DNA of 64,000 bases from Eonycteris spelaea (Eukaryota; Chordata; Mammalia; Chiroptera; Pteropodidae): NCBI GenBank assembly GCA_003508835.1, contig PUFA01000210.1, forward strand, positions 2,236,501 through 2,300,500, written 5' to 3'. The notes beneath the pieces are model-generated. The model did not search any database. It was not told the DNA's origin and saw nothing but the letters and a program-made list of their open reading frames with translations. The translations under genes were made by a program, and so were the position numbers. Every line of letters begins with the position of its first letter. Within the stretch, counting starts at the first letter, position 1. Shown one piece after another: positions 20,858 through 31,927 of this stretch.

Positions 20858-21085
20858 CTTGCATTTTATGCTGTGCTGTCTAATGGGAGAGCCCAAGTCC
20901 ATCACTGATGATAAACTCTAATGGAAAGTTAAGATAACTGACTCTGGGACAGTGCCTGGAAATTACTCAGAAAGGCTCAGGGGCTGGCCAGGAGGGAATT
21001 GAACCCTGGTGAACTCTCCAAGAGCCCTGAGGTCATCATAGCCTCCTTGCGACAATTGCCTCAAGTCAGCGACCAGAGCCCTTTG
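20854..21085 (-). mobile_element. Possible tRNA-derived SINE, minus strand
   Basis: On the minus strand the sequence near 21000 reads ccaGGGTTCAATTCCct. This contains a perfect pol III B-box (GGTTCAANTCC type). About 40 bases upstream, 'TGTCGCAAGGAGG' has the spacing and partial sequence of an A-box. A 36-base A-tail follows at the 3' side. The body after the B-box (20860-20990) is unlike MIR or any SINE I can name. No clear target-site duplication was found. A non-SINE origin, with a chance B-box beside a poly-T tract, remains possible. Confidence 0.45.
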
Positions 21086-21089
21086 TAAC

Positions 21090-21785
21090 TGATTTTTCTC
21101 CAGTTGCAAAACTTCCTGTTCATGCACTAAATTTTCCCCCATAAAACTTGTGTGTCTTCTTGGCTATAAATGGAAGAGATTGGGAAAGGTGATAATCTAG
21201 AAAAAGATGACTACATGTCTTGGTTGTCCTTCCAAGCATCATTTAAATGTTTCTTCTTATTATAGTGCTTGTACTTGAAGACAGTGTCACACTTCAGTAG
21301 CAACGTAGTTACAGTTGTGATGGCACTTCCATTATAAATCCCTGTTTTCTGGTGCTCATGACAGCTTTGGGGGAAAATCACTCTTTGGGCTGAAATTTCT
21401 CATATCCGTTCTCACCTCCGAGGTGAAAATCTTGTTTCAAAGTCTGGCAGAAAGCTCTGATGTGTGATGGGCAAAGCCTCTCAAATGACCCATGGAAGTA
21501 TGGATGGAGGAACTGGGGGTGAGAATTAGGGTTAGAAATTTTGTGGGACTGAGATTTGGGAAATTCAGGGTCCTTTTCCATGTAATATTTGGGAGTTGGG
21601 ACCCCTCTGATCACTTTGCAGACTATGTCCTGGACTGATGAGGTCATTTTCCAGTTGCCTTATTTCTCTCATTCCTGGGTGTTGAAGAAAGTTTGTTAAT
21701 TCTGGAAGTAGGCAAGTGAAGTATTCTGCAGGAAAAACTTGGATTTGACTGCATGCTTCTAGAAGCCCTATGTCAAAATAGACAT
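21090..21785. other. Unclassified non-coding sequence
   Basis: No repeat recognised. The 89-codon minus-strand frame at 21378-21647 has no family motif or obvious splice sites. Confidence 0.45.
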
Positions 21786-21794
21786 AAGTCTACA

Positions 21795-22175
21795 GGCTGT
21801 GGTCCGACCTCACAATCCCTCACTTCTCCATGCTATTCTTCATCCGGCTTTCTCAGCCTAGAATTCCTTTACTGTCTTATTCCACCAGAGCCCTAAGCTT
21901 TCTAAAAAATCCAACTCATATGCCATCTTCTTTGTATAACCCCTCAATCCATCTTCTCAGCCAAAACCTTCTATTCTGTATCCTTACAGCATGTTATTTG
22001 TACCATTGATATAGCACTCATTTTATTCTATCTTTATTCTGCTTATTCATGTCTTCTGGTTATTCCCCTCCCTCCAATTAGCCTGCAAGCTTCCTGAGGA
22101 TAAAGGCTCTAGCACTTTTGCGATCATCGCAGTACTGTGTGCAGAGTGGGTACTCAATAGATGTTGTTAGGTTAC
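21795..22175 (+). repeat. L2 LINE 3' end, sense
   Basis: A good L2 3' end: 'cttctccatgctattcttcatccggctttctcagcctagaattcctttactg', 'ccatcttctttgtataacccctcaatcc', 'tagcctgcaagcttcctgaggataaaggctct' and 'gtgggtactcaatagatgttg'. These are the end of the ORF2 remnant, the 3' UTR and the terminus. Confidence 0.85.
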
Positions 22176-22179
22176 TTCA

Positions 22180-23590
22180 TTTCATTATCACCATCGATTA
22201 AACATAGGCCATATGCCTACCTGATAGCATACTTTGAGATTTTGAATGAGAAGAACCTAAATGGATGTGATTCTTGCTCTCTGCAAACATGTGACTCAGA
22301 ATGAGTAGGAAGGAGACAGAAAAGTGGAAAAAAATCTCTAAAAAATAAGCTAGCAGACCAATATGGGACCTGACAGTAGAGGTTCAGCATTAGATTTGTC
22401 ATAGGCAATGCCTTTGTTTGCAGAAGGAGTGGGATGGACTTGTGTTTGGGAAAATAATCTGTGAGGAGGTCTGTTCTGGATCTCTCTGCTTTGCTAAAGT
22501 CAAGGAAAGATTTTCTAAAAAGCTATCAGTAGAGATTAATCTAAATCATTTTCTATGATGGTTTTCAAATTCTTCTTGAAATAAATCAACTTGCTGTTAG
22601 ACCTATGGCAAAAGTTATTCTTTTTAGCAACAATATACCTCAGGAGGGCTAATTTTTTTCTTTAAAATGGGCCTACACTGTGCCCTCATTCATGTAAGAT
22701 TATTGAAAAGTAATGATAACTCTAAATACAAAGAGCATCTAAAAGTGAGGTTTAAAATACCTTCTCTCTCCTGTTTTCAGCATGTCTATTATTAATACCT
22801 TCTCACTCATTGATTATGGCTGTTCCTTATCTCTTGTGTCTCTGTTGTATTGAATTTGAGGTTTGTTCTGCTGAGGAGACCCTGACAGGGAGGATGTGGA
22901 AAAATGATCAGAGCCAGCACCTGCTCCTTAATTCTGTCTGCTGCGTTACTCTCTAGAATGACACCAGCAGCCAGCACACAGATAAGCTATTGTAAGTTCC
23001 TGTCTCTGTGCAATTGTTGCATTTGTTACCCTATGACTGAACAAGCTATCTCTTAGGATAGAGTGCCCCTCCGGTCAATTTTCAAATGGATTTGGATGTT
23101 GGAAGATCTTCTCAGCTTCTGTGATTAAATCCAACTCCGGATTTAAAAGCAGGCATTCTGCACTTTGGAATAATTAACTAAAGCTTATCCCACTTTATCC
23201 CAAATCCCTGTTGACCTATTTTAGGTGTAATATTTCAAAAGTTGTGATCCGAAGGTGGAAACAGAATCAGTTAGAAGCATCTTGGACCCCTCTCATTGCT
23301 TGCTTCCCACCCACACCCCACCCTCATATTTCCACTTTTAATGCCTAACTGTCCCACCTGGAAGTTCAACTGAGTTCAAATGCTCTTTTTTTAGAAAGCC
23401 AGCCAGATGCAAGCTTGGCAGAGGACTCCAGTATAGAAAGCATTGAGACTGGGGAAACAGAGAGGTTCACCTTGAAAGCACTGAATGCTCCTATTCACAT
23501 GACCTTGAAAATGTTAGGTGTACCCACTCTAGGCAGTATGAGAAAAATGTCCCATTCTCTAATGCTGCTAACTATTACGAGGCTGAAAGC
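22180..23590. other. Unclassified, repeat-poor non-coding stretch
   Basis: No repeat recognised. 22900-23060 contains a GATA-type AGATAAGC, CAATTG E-box-like sequence and 'gttaccctatgactg'. 23120-23220 has 'ataattaactaaagcttatccc'. These are weak regulatory hints only. Confidence 0.4.
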
Positions 23591-23594
23591 TCGT

Positions 23595-23668
<74 letters not shown>

Positions 23669-23692
23669 ATCACACACACACACACACACACA
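23595..23692. repeat. (CT)n-(CA)n compound microsatellite
   Basis: About 37 CT units (with one GT and a few phase steps) run into 'at' and then about 12 CA units. The opposing Ser-Leu and Arg-Glu frames are artefacts. The tract is a long homopurine-homopyrimidine block next to a Z-DNA-prone CA tract. Confidence 0.97.
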
Positions 23693-23699
23693 GAGTTAA

Positions 23700-24885
23700 G
23701 GGAGGACAAGGAAAAGAAGTAACAGGAATTTGACAAGACTGTCTGAACACTCAGAGAAAGCAATGCCCTACTACTGTGCACTCTATTCTATCCTTAACTC
23801 CAGAAGGAAAAATTAAAAAAAAAAAAGATCTTATTTATTAAACAGTTGCAAAATTGCGTGAGATGTCATTTAAAGGGGCACGAAGTTATTCTTTACACAC
23901 AAAAAAGTTTACCATTATATAGCAAGCACACCTTCTGGCCCTTCTTTTCCACTTTTTTGACCTCTGCCGTTATCACTAGATTTATCAGCAATACTAGATG
24001 GCTTTTCACATCAGTAAGCACCATCCAAAATATAACAATCAGAAAGAATCAGAGAAAATAAATCAATGTCCACAAACAACCAACCAATTTTGGCAAGTAC
24101 TTTTTATTCATAAAAGCTACAGTTCACTGGGGACTCTCTTGTCTTGCGTCCACAATGCCCTTGATTCAGATGCCAGCATGATGAGCGCCAGGTGGCAGCC
24201 AAGATGGGAAAACAAGCATTGTTCCATTCGGTTGCTTTGTTCCTCTAATGCCTCTGGTCTCCCTCTTTTTAATCTCAGAGGCACACTTTATTCTAGCAAT
24301 TCTATAGGATTATTATCCTAACCAATTGAAGATAGAAATCAAAGTTAAGACAACCATTTTGGTGGGGAGGAGTAAGGGACTGGGGTTGTACAAAGGAGGA
24401 CTCCTGTCCAGTCAATAGGCTCACTGCTCTGAGAATTTTCGGTGCCTTCTGATCATGCGTATCAGTGCTCCTCAGAGATCGTAATCATGCCCCAGCAGAA
24501 ACCATCTTAGCAGGAAGGCTTCCATATTTCAGCTTCATATTCCGTTTAGTATTAATTGCATTTTCCCCCCAAAGGGACTCTGTGTTTCCTAGCTGACGCT
24601 ATAGATATTTTGTCCCAGATCCTCTATTATTTTCCAGCTTACATTTACATTCATAAGGATTTCTCTTCTTCTCTTTCTGAAAGCCTGTTTATGTCTGGGG
24701 TTCAAGAAGTAGGCTAAATGCTTTGTTTTCCAGTTAGGGACATGAGAAAAGTGAAGAGGAGAGAGAGAGCGATTAGAGGCTGTAGCTGTGGATGGGAGAA
24801 GAGGATACAACAAAAGCATTCTTCTACCAGTAAACAAGAGCTCCTAGGCCTGAAAACCAGAGTAAATAAATCCACTGACAATAAT
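23700..24885. other. Unclassified non-coding sequence
   Basis: No repeat or gene recognised. The 107-codon plus-strand frame at 23998-24321 and the 82-codon minus frame at 24589-24837 carry no motif or splice support. Confidence 0.45.
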
Positions 24886-25130
24886 TAATTAACAATAATA
24901 GTTTGCACTCAGAGCTCAGCTTTCATCAGGCAACCTCAGAGCACTTCACAAACCACACTTAATTAAGGCTTCTGGCCCCCTGTCAAAAGTACACAGGTAT
25001 TAATAGTCCTTTCTCTAGCATGGAAACAAAGGTACGGTGAAGGTGGAGTTCAGTGGCTTATCCAATGGCTAGTTACTCTGAAATTGCTGCACAGTGGGGA
25101 AGAAAGGAGCTTTCAATCAGGTTACCAGGA
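24880..25130. repeat. Possible ancient SINE/LINE remnant (MIR- or CR1-like)
   Basis: 'caataatagtttgcactcagagctcagctttcatcaggcaacctcagagcacttcacaaaccacacttaattaagg' resembles the amniote-wide motif in which 'cacttcatag...ctcaaagcgcttcacaaa' precedes a MIR-like core. A weak core ('catggaaacaaaggtacggtgaagg') follows. The unit is old and may be exapted. Confidence 0.4.
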
Positions 25131-25139
25131 TCCATGTTT

Positions 25140-26685
25140 GTCTCACTTGAAGTTGGTGGGCGGTGACCTACGTGGGTGATCAGTGTGTAGTGTTGTAATT
25201 AGTTGCTGACCTGACACAAACCTGCTGTGAGTGTCATTCACTCATTTCCTTCTCACCTAGGCTGGCTAACCAGTTTGCATCCTCTTATCTGATCAGAGCA
25301 TGGACGATCTCAGCTTCCTGTTCTCAGAGTAAGCTGGGAGGTGAACTCTCTTGTACAGACAGTATTTAATTTGTGCCGGCTTGATGAGGTGAGTCACCTT
25401 GCTCTTTACCTCTGTATTCCTCTGGCTGTATATTCACCAGACTTACTTGCTGCTGGTGCCTTGTCATGGGGGTTGATGGAGAAGGACCTGCAAGGAACAG
25501 AGCAGAGATGCTTATGTCTGTCTGGGTGGCTCTGCCATCGGCTTTCCTGCTTATCCTCCTGTTGGCCCTCGGTTGGCAGCTGCTGCTGAGCTCCCTCCCG
25601 GACCCCCCAGATGGAAGAAGGGAAGATTAGCTCTTCCTGCATCTCGTGCCAGGGCTATGTGGTAGATTAGGTTGGCAGGGAGACCTGCATAGCTTCATCT
25701 TCGGGAGCAGGAAGAGCTTTTTCAAGGTCACTTTGCAACAGACATATGTTTCTGAGTTGCTCTGGGAGGCTGCCTCCCAGGTCCACTCAGATCCTTTGTT
25801 CTGACCTATAAGAATGATTCCTAAACTTTTCTAGCCTTAACATGGCTTTTCATGTCAAACATTTTCACACACTCCTTGCCAATTCCCCCACAATAAACTT
25901 CATGTTATTATTAATCCTTATAATAGTTATTTTGTAGGGAAATGAACAATGACAAATGGCTACTATACTTTTTATTAATGATCTTACATAGATATACATT
26001 TACTTATAACAGTATAAATACACTTGAAAAGAAAATTAGTGTGGATTATTTGCAAAGCACTAACATTTTGGGGGTAATAGATAGTACCCAACAGATAGTA
26101 ACACAATGTACACTCAAATTTGAAACCATTTGCAATAATTCTGTATCTTCAAGTGTCCTTGGCACATAGGTTGAAAATTTTAAATTTATAATATAAGGCT
26201 TATAAAAGTTGGGGTTGTTAACATGTGAGAATCTCCAGAAATAAAGCTAATACACTCCCAGATGCTTGGATTCTTTGACAAAATTTCTAACAATGGAAGT
26301 GCAATGGCCCTTTCTTTAAAAATCCACACAGGCCCATTTGGGAAAATGTCTTGAACTCTCAGGAAACACCTCTTTTGTAAGTTTTTAAAAAATTTTTACC
26401 TCTCATAACTCTTGAATTTCTCTTGCAGGTTGTCCCCCCCCCCCGGGGGATAACAAAATATTATGCTAAAAGTAACCACAATTAGGAATGCAAAAGCAAT
26501 GCAAAATAGGACTATGGTGGATCTACAGTGTATTGTAAGAAACTCTAAATATTTTCTTTCTTTGAATTGGAATTCTTCTTTCCATGCACTGTCAAGGACT
26601 AAGAGGCTAATAAAGAGGGCTTAAGGAGATTCAGAGAAATTGTTGAAAAGAGAACAGATTGTTGTGCAGACCAAGCATAGCTTGA
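25140..26685. other. Unclassified non-coding sequence
   Basis: No repeat recognised apart from the C11G5 homopolymer junction at 26434-26449. The opposing frames around 25341-25642 are mutually exclusive and unsupported. Confidence 0.45.
26434..26449. repeat. C11G5 homopolymer junction
   Basis: Eleven C followed directly by five G gives a self-complementary CCCCCGGGGG centre. Such junctions are unusual and prone to sequencing error. Confidence 0.9.
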
Positions 26686-26689
26686 CACC

Positions 26690-26765
26690 ACTTATGATGA
26701 GCATTTATCGGGCTCCTACTACGTCCATGTATTTATGGAGATTCTATAATGAGGTTTATGAAAAA
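26690..26765 (-). repeat. L2 LINE start, antisense
   Basis: 'gagcatttatcgggctcctactacgtccatgtatttatgg' is a reversed L2 terminus. Confidence 0.55.
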
Positions 26766-26799
26766 TGTATGTATCACTGCTATTGTTACACACAACATT

Positions 26800-26940
26800 T
26801 GTGAAGAGTAGTTAGTTTTATTTCCATGGTTGAGAAAACACAAGCTCAAGGTCACAAAGCTGGTGAATGGCAAAACTGGAATCAAATGCAGGTTCAGCTC
26901 AGGATTAGAAGGCTGGGCTGTGGGTCAGAGTGTCTGTTAG
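26800..26940 (-). repeat. MIR SINE, antisense
   Basis: 'ggttgagaaaacacaagctcaaggtcacaaagctggtgaatggcaaaactggaatcaaatgcaggttcag' is the reversed MIR core and head. Confidence 0.8.
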
Positions 26941-27274
26941 GAGGCTTACTTATTCCGAAGAGTAATTTGAAAGCATAACTTGCCACAGTTGTGAGGGCTG
27001 TCAGTACCTGGTGTCCCTCACTGTAGATAGCTGGCTGTCCTGTGTGCAGTGGGATGTGAACCCGCTCGAAGTTCTGCTACCCAAGAAAAGGAGCAATGAC
27101 GTGTAGAGAATTTTCACAGAGATGGTACTATTTGGTGGACTCAGAGATGCTAATTTGGCCTTTAAGGGAAAAAATCTGTGAGCCCAGAGAGCTAAGAGTT
27201 TTGTGCCAGATATATCAGTGTCCAGCTTTTCACAAGAGCCTCAATTTCTCCAAACCTCAGTTTTCTTTTCTGTG

Positions 27275-27296
27275 AGTTAAGGATTCATTCAGTCAG

Positions 27297-27332
<36 letters not shown>

Positions 27333-28100
27333 GAATCTCGACTTTGCACTAGCCAGTGTTGGGTGACTGTTTTCTATGCTTTATGAACTCAATTCATGGT
27401 GGATGAATAAAAAATGGTAATAATAGTTCAGCATAACAAGTAGAATAATAGAGACTTTAAAAACCTACAGTGAATGCATGGTGGAATCAAGAAAGGCTTC
27501 ACAGAAGAGGTGACTTTTGAATCGGATCTTGAAGACTGACAAATTGTTCAGATAGGAAATTTAATGCAATTTAACTGGGACGTGTGTTTGTGTATTTCTG
27601 TTAGATACTGATTACTGTGCTTGGCTTTGGGCATACCACCATGAATAAAACAAATATCCCCTCCCTAAGATGCTTAGTCTGATTAGGGAGAGAGATCAGT
27701 AAACATGGGACATTGACAAATGCAATGAGCATACACAGGAGCACCTGCAACTCATTCTGGGGGAGAGGGAGAATTTCCAGAAGAGATAACAGGTTGTATT
27801 CAGGTGATATATCAGTTATGGGTGAAAATGCAGATAGCAACCCTGAAGAGCGATGTAAAGGAAGACAGTATAGAGTCACATGTGCCTAAAATCCACAAGT
27901 GTGGATTTTAACATGAGGCAATGGAGAACTTTCATCAGTGCAACAGAACAAATGAGAGATTTTAGAGGAGGGAGGAAAAGGGATTTCCTCTGAAACTGGA
28001 AATAATCACCCAGTGAAGAGAGTCCAGGTAGTATAGGACATCCCTATAGGAATCTCTTGCAATAGTTAAACCCTCAGGAAAGGGAACATGTGGGGATTAC
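27275..28100 (-). repeat. L2 LINE fragments, antisense
   Basis: Two overlapping antisense L2 segments. The first starts at 'tcattcagtcagcaga' and includes 'aaaggcttcacagaagaggtgacttttgaatcggatcttgaag'. The second starts near 27601, with 'tgtgcttggctttgggcataccaccatgaataaaacaaatatcccctccctaag', and runs to 'ctcttgcaatagtt' near 28050. The repeated start implies two insertions or a rearrangement. Confidence 0.7.
27301..27331. repeat. Poly-T tract
   Basis: 31 uninterrupted T inside an L2 segment, with no SINE body recognisable on either side. It may be an expansion of the L2 T-rich start. Confidence 0.9.
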
Positions 28101-28109
28101 ACTGATATG

Positions 28110-28385
28110 AATTAGCTATTGAGAAGATTTAAAGGGAAACCAGAGAGCTATGACAAGTATCAGGAATGAGTAAGACCCTGAGGTTGAGAGAGGATGGGTG
28201 GTGGGCAAAGTAGCCTGTGTTGTAGAGCAGGATGGAGATGGAAGGTGAATAATTAGGTTGGTGATCGGGGACCACTGGTGGACTCAGAAAGGACTGGTAT
28301 CTTCCCTGTGAATTTAATGAAGCTGCTCTGTGGGGCCGATGAGACAAAGCACATGAAAGCAACAAACTGTGAAAAGCTAGACAAG
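28110..28385. other. Unclassified non-coding sequence
   Basis: Purine-rich sequence between antisense and sense L2 segments. It may be part of the left L2, but the match is too weak to call. Confidence 0.4.
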
Positions 28386-28389
28386 TATC

Positions 28390-28945
28390 AAGTATGTGTT
28401 CCCTGCCTGCATCTCTTCTCCTTCCTCTTTTCACTCTTTACAAACTCTAAGACACTATTTTCAGCTGCCAATCTCTTCTTGAAAATGAGGCCACCTGTAT
28501 TGCTTACTCATCCCCACCTTCCATGCTGTTGCTCTTCTTTTTCTTTGTTCATGCTGTTCCATCTCCCAAGAAAGCATTCCCAACCCTATCTTGTGCCTTA
28601 TTAGCTCCTCTGTATCCTTTGGGACTCCTTTTGAACTTTTCTTTCAGCAAGCCTTGCAAGATTATTAGCAATGGAAACTATTTGTTGGCCCCCTCCCACC
28701 ACACAGCCAAGGCTATGTGAAATCTTCTGGTATTCCACAACACCATATGCATCTCTGTATCATTACATGTCCCTGTTTATCATCCATTATATTTTTACAA
28801 AATGTTCACTTAATGCCCATTACCTGTACTCTCTTCATGAGCAGGAGTCACGTCTTATTTTCTTAGAATTTTCACCTTCTAGCTCAATGCCTAACCCTTA
28901 GTAGATCCTGGACAAATAACTGTCAAACATGAATAAATAAGATGC
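28390..28945 (+). repeat. L2 LINE 3' end, sense
   Basis: 'ttgttcatgctgttccatctcccaagaaagcattcccaaccctatcttg', 'tgaacttttctttcagcaagcc', 'ctcttcatgagcaggagtcacgtctt' and 'agctcaatgcctaacccttagtagatcctggacaaata' follow the order of the L2 3' end. The 108-codon frame overlapping its left part is the decayed ORF2 C-terminus or chance. Confidence 0.8.
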
Positions 28946-28949
28946 AGAC

Positions 28950-29605
28950 ACCTTGGTATTGTTTTTCTTTTCTAGAAATCAGAGCACTCAACCTCCAGAT
29001 AACAGCCTTGGACCACTCACCTAAGAAACGAGGCAGTTGGTGGAGAGCTGTGACCAGACCAGCGGACAGTACTAATTAAAACATCCAGCCCATGTGTGTG
29101 TAAATCCAGAAACAGCATATCAAGGAAGATAACTTTTTATCCCATCTCATCCCCAGAGCTTTTCCTGAGCCCAGCTGTTTAGAAGCAATTTGCAGTGTGG
29201 CCACTCAGTACTGTAATTTCTGTTTGTTAAGTGTGAGAGGGCATGCGGGTATGTGCAGCCAGGACAGTCAGGGCAGGAGTTGGTGGCAAGTCAAACTGCA
29301 GAGGCTTCAGGAATGAAAGCACAATGGAAACATTCCTAGGGTCCTCAACAAGTTTGGGGTTAGGGAGCTCCATGCAGGGAAGAAAAATCTGATTGTCATA
29401 CTTCCCTTAGACTACCTGACTTCAATGTTCAATGCAACTTTGAGCCACAAACACAGATTCATAGGCACAACCCTTAGACAAATTATGTCAGCAGCTCTTG
29501 GCCTTCTGAAGTGGCTGCTTACCTCCTTCCAGGCACCTGGTTCAACTCAGAGCAAGATATATGTCTATTTGGCACAGGTTGCTGTCTTCTAAGAATCTGA
29601 AATGC
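28950..29605. other. Unclassified non-coding sequence
   Basis: No repeat, exon or RNA recognised. Confidence 0.45.
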
Positions 29606-29609
29606 TGTT

Positions 29610-29795
29610 CCGAGGAAGCATGGTGACTAAGATAAAGAGGGAAATCTGGGCACCTGTCCCAGCTCTGTTACAAACTGGCTGTGTGACCCTGTGCAAATTT
29701 CTTGCTTTCTCTGAGCCCTTATTTCCTTATACTTAAAATGAGAGATTTTGGACTAACAGATGTCTAGAGTTCTTTCGTATATTATGGACCCTTCC
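29610..29795 (+). repeat. MIR/MIR3-type SINE, sense
   Basis: 'gcacctgtcccagctctgttacaaactggctgtgtgaccctgtgcaaatttcttgctttctctgagccc' is the MIR core. It is followed by the MIR3-like 'tgagagattttggactaacagatgtctagagttctttc'. Confidence 0.8.
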
Positions 29796-29829
29796 AGGTC
29801 AGGGATCCAAACCAAGGTCCTTCTGCCCA

Positions 29830-30153
29830 GTGCCATTTGTGCTAATGGAACAAGACAGAGTTTAGTAGAAACTTTATTCTCTGATCAAAGAATGGAGAAG
29901 TCTAAGCTCATGCTCAAATAGCACCCTGTCCCTGACTGGGGGTAGTCTTTTGTATTTATATGCTGTGGCAGCATGGAGTGATTAAATTCTTTAGGGCATC
30001 CATTGTTATTCTTTTGTTGCATTTGGCCATTTTGCTCATGGTCCTTTTTGCACACGTTGTCCCATTGCCATCTTGGGTTTTGCATTCGGCACCGTGGTCT
30101 TTGTGGCCAGGATTCTTTTTTCCGTTCCTATAAGCAAGCATAGCTCCTGACAT
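29830..30153 (-). mobile_element. Solo LTR of an endogenous retrovirus, minus strand
   Basis: Read on the minus strand this block has LTR architecture. A start near TGTCAGGAGC (30153) is followed by a U3-like part. A TATAAATA box lies at about 29955-29962. An AATAAAG poly(A) signal lies near 29873-29879, and a short G/T-containing U5 follows. The TATA-to-poly(A) spacing of about 80 bases gives a plausible short R region. No polypurine tract, primer-binding site, gag, pol or env was found adjacent, so it looks like a solo LTR. The end at 29830 is uncertain by a few tens of bases, no target duplication could be fixed, and the class is not assigned. Confidence 0.55.
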
Positions 30154-30159
30154 AATTCA

Positions 30160-31040
30160 AGTATTGAGAAACATTAGGGTCTTTAAATGATAGCCCAGTG
30201 ACACTTACGTTATGGCTATAAAATGCTATTCTCTCGATGCTGTAGGTGAGGATCAGCTAAGGCCAAGCTCACGCAGAGAGAGTGAATCGACCCTGGTACA
30301 TCCATAGACACACCATCTCCTTGGCTGTCCATTTGGACCACTCTCTCAGACTCAGCCCTGGTTTTGTTCTGTCCACACGTCCCCGTGTGTTGTTTATTTA
30401 GCTGAGTCTCTATTATCTTCCTTCTTTTGGTCTTTGAAGAATCACTCTTTTTTGGCTTGGCTTTCAGCACTGCTGCTAGGCGGTTGTGAGCATTAAGTCA
30501 GGTGACTGTCTCATCCTGTCATGAAATTGATACAGAAAAGAGAAAGAGAAAATGGAAATTCAGTCCATTTATGTCAGTGCATCCTCGTGGAACTCATACG
30601 GCCCTCTGAAGCTGCACACAAACGAGCCAGGATTTTCATCCCAAGGGCCTCCTGGAAGTGCCTGAAATAACACTGGATCACAGTGTCAGACCTGGAGGAA
30701 TTCACCTTTTCACGTTGGGCTCTGCACTGCTGTCATCAGGCTGGCTCAGTCGATGGGGACACGCAGTCTGCTCTCTGTGCTGTTGGCCGAGGTGGCACTC
30801 CATTCTTTTTCGCTATGAAGGTGGGGGAGGGGAGGGCTAGATTTTTCAGGAGGTTGATAAGAATTACAATCCTTTCTGCTCACTGAGGGACAGGCACTGA
30901 ATTGGTAACTCACTAATCAGGGCCTTCATTTTACTGTGTTTCTTTTCGCATTCTCAATTGCTATCATTCTAACAGTTCAGCCTTCATTATCTACATTCAA
31001 GGGAGTCAGCAGGGGATCAGTAAATAATGAGAATCCATGG
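30160..31040. other. Unclassified non-coding sequence
   Basis: No repeat recognised. An 84-codon minus-strand frame (30216-30470) is rich in Lys, Ser and Arg but matches no domain I know. Confidence 0.45.
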
Positions 31041-31044
31041 ATTT

Positions 31045-31420
31045 GATTTAATAGCCTCAATTCATTTAACGAATATTTGTTAAATGCCTACTATGTGCCA
31101 GCCCTGCTAGATACCAGGAATACAAAAATGAATAAGCCATAAACTCTGGCACAAGGGATTTTGAATCTAGTAAGAGAGAGCATCAAAGACAGAATTTGTA
31201 ATCAGAGACATGGAGTCGTGGGGTGCTGTTGGAGCAGAGGAAGATAATGGCCAGCTCTTCTGGGGAAATTGAGCAAGCTTCTTATCGGAGGAATTTTTTA
31301 ATATGAGGAGTGGGGAAGGCTGCTGAAGGGAGGAGAGAATGGTCCAGCAAAGCATGCACAGATGTAAAAGACGGTGCTCAGATAGGGCAAGAAACTCACC
31401 GCAGCTGCAGCAGAGTGGGG
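31045..31420 (-). repeat. L2 LINE, antisense
   Basis: Starts 'catttaacgaatatttgttaaatgcctactatgtgccagccctgctagataccaggaatacaaaaatgaataa', a strong reversed L2 terminus. It continues through 'ggaaggctgctgaagggaggagag...agcaaagcatgcacagatgtaaaag'. The 146-codon minus-strand frame at 31167-31607 lies mostly over this remnant. Confidence 0.8.
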
Positions 31421-31424
31421 CGAG

Positions 31425-31915
31425 GAGGCTGCGAACATCTTTGGCGAGGCGCACTCCGCACAATGGTTCACTCTGAGAGGTGACAGCAGTAAGGGAAAAG
31501 ATGAGACCACGGAGATTGCATGTGCCAGGGTTGTGCCAGGCATACATCACCTCTTGTGATGCTCTTCGTTGACCACGGCTCATTTTCTTTCCCATCACTC
31601 TTGTCATGCACCTTAGGACAAATTGCCAAACCAGACCGTGCTTTTAAAAATCTCAATGACATCTTCCTTGCAGAGCTGGTAAAAAAGTAAATGAAGAAAC
31701 AGAGGGACTTCTGTATCCGTCAGTGTAGCAATTTCTCAGGCTGGTAAAAGTGGGCCTAGTCAGTGTGTGGGTTCTGACCAACCAACTCCTCTTCTTGGAG
31801 GTCTGTTTGGGGGCAGCTGAGCAGACATAGAAGCTGAGGAGAAAAAGAGTGTTCTTTCCTCAACACTCAAAAATTGCAGGTCTGTGAATAATGATCCTGT
31901 GGGTCCAGTATAAGA
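31425..31915. other. Unclassified non-coding sequence
   Basis: No further repeat recognised. Local CpGs near 31420-31460 are too few for an island. Confidence 0.4.
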
Positions 31916-31927
31916 GATGCCATAGAA

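Noticed and set aside
20980..21020. A genuine tRNA gene, suggested by the B-box on the minus strand
   Set aside because: The flanking sequence does not fold into acceptor, D and anticodon arms by eye, and a poly-A-tailed body follows. A SINE-like unit is the better reading.
23495..23781. Overlapping frames with Ser-Leu or Arg-Glu repeats
   Set aside because: They are translations of the CT/CA microsatellite.
30154..30480. Retroviral internal (env- or gag-like) remnant next to the LTR at 29830-30153
   Set aside because: No polypurine tract borders the LTR. The 84-codon basic frame has no retroviral motif I can identify, so the LTR is treated as solo.
31167..31607. 146-codon minus-strand open frame, the longest in the window
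   Set aside because: Its larger part overlies a decayed antisense L2 remnant. No domain, no conserved motif and no splice context were seen. A frame of this length is expected by chance in 64 kb.
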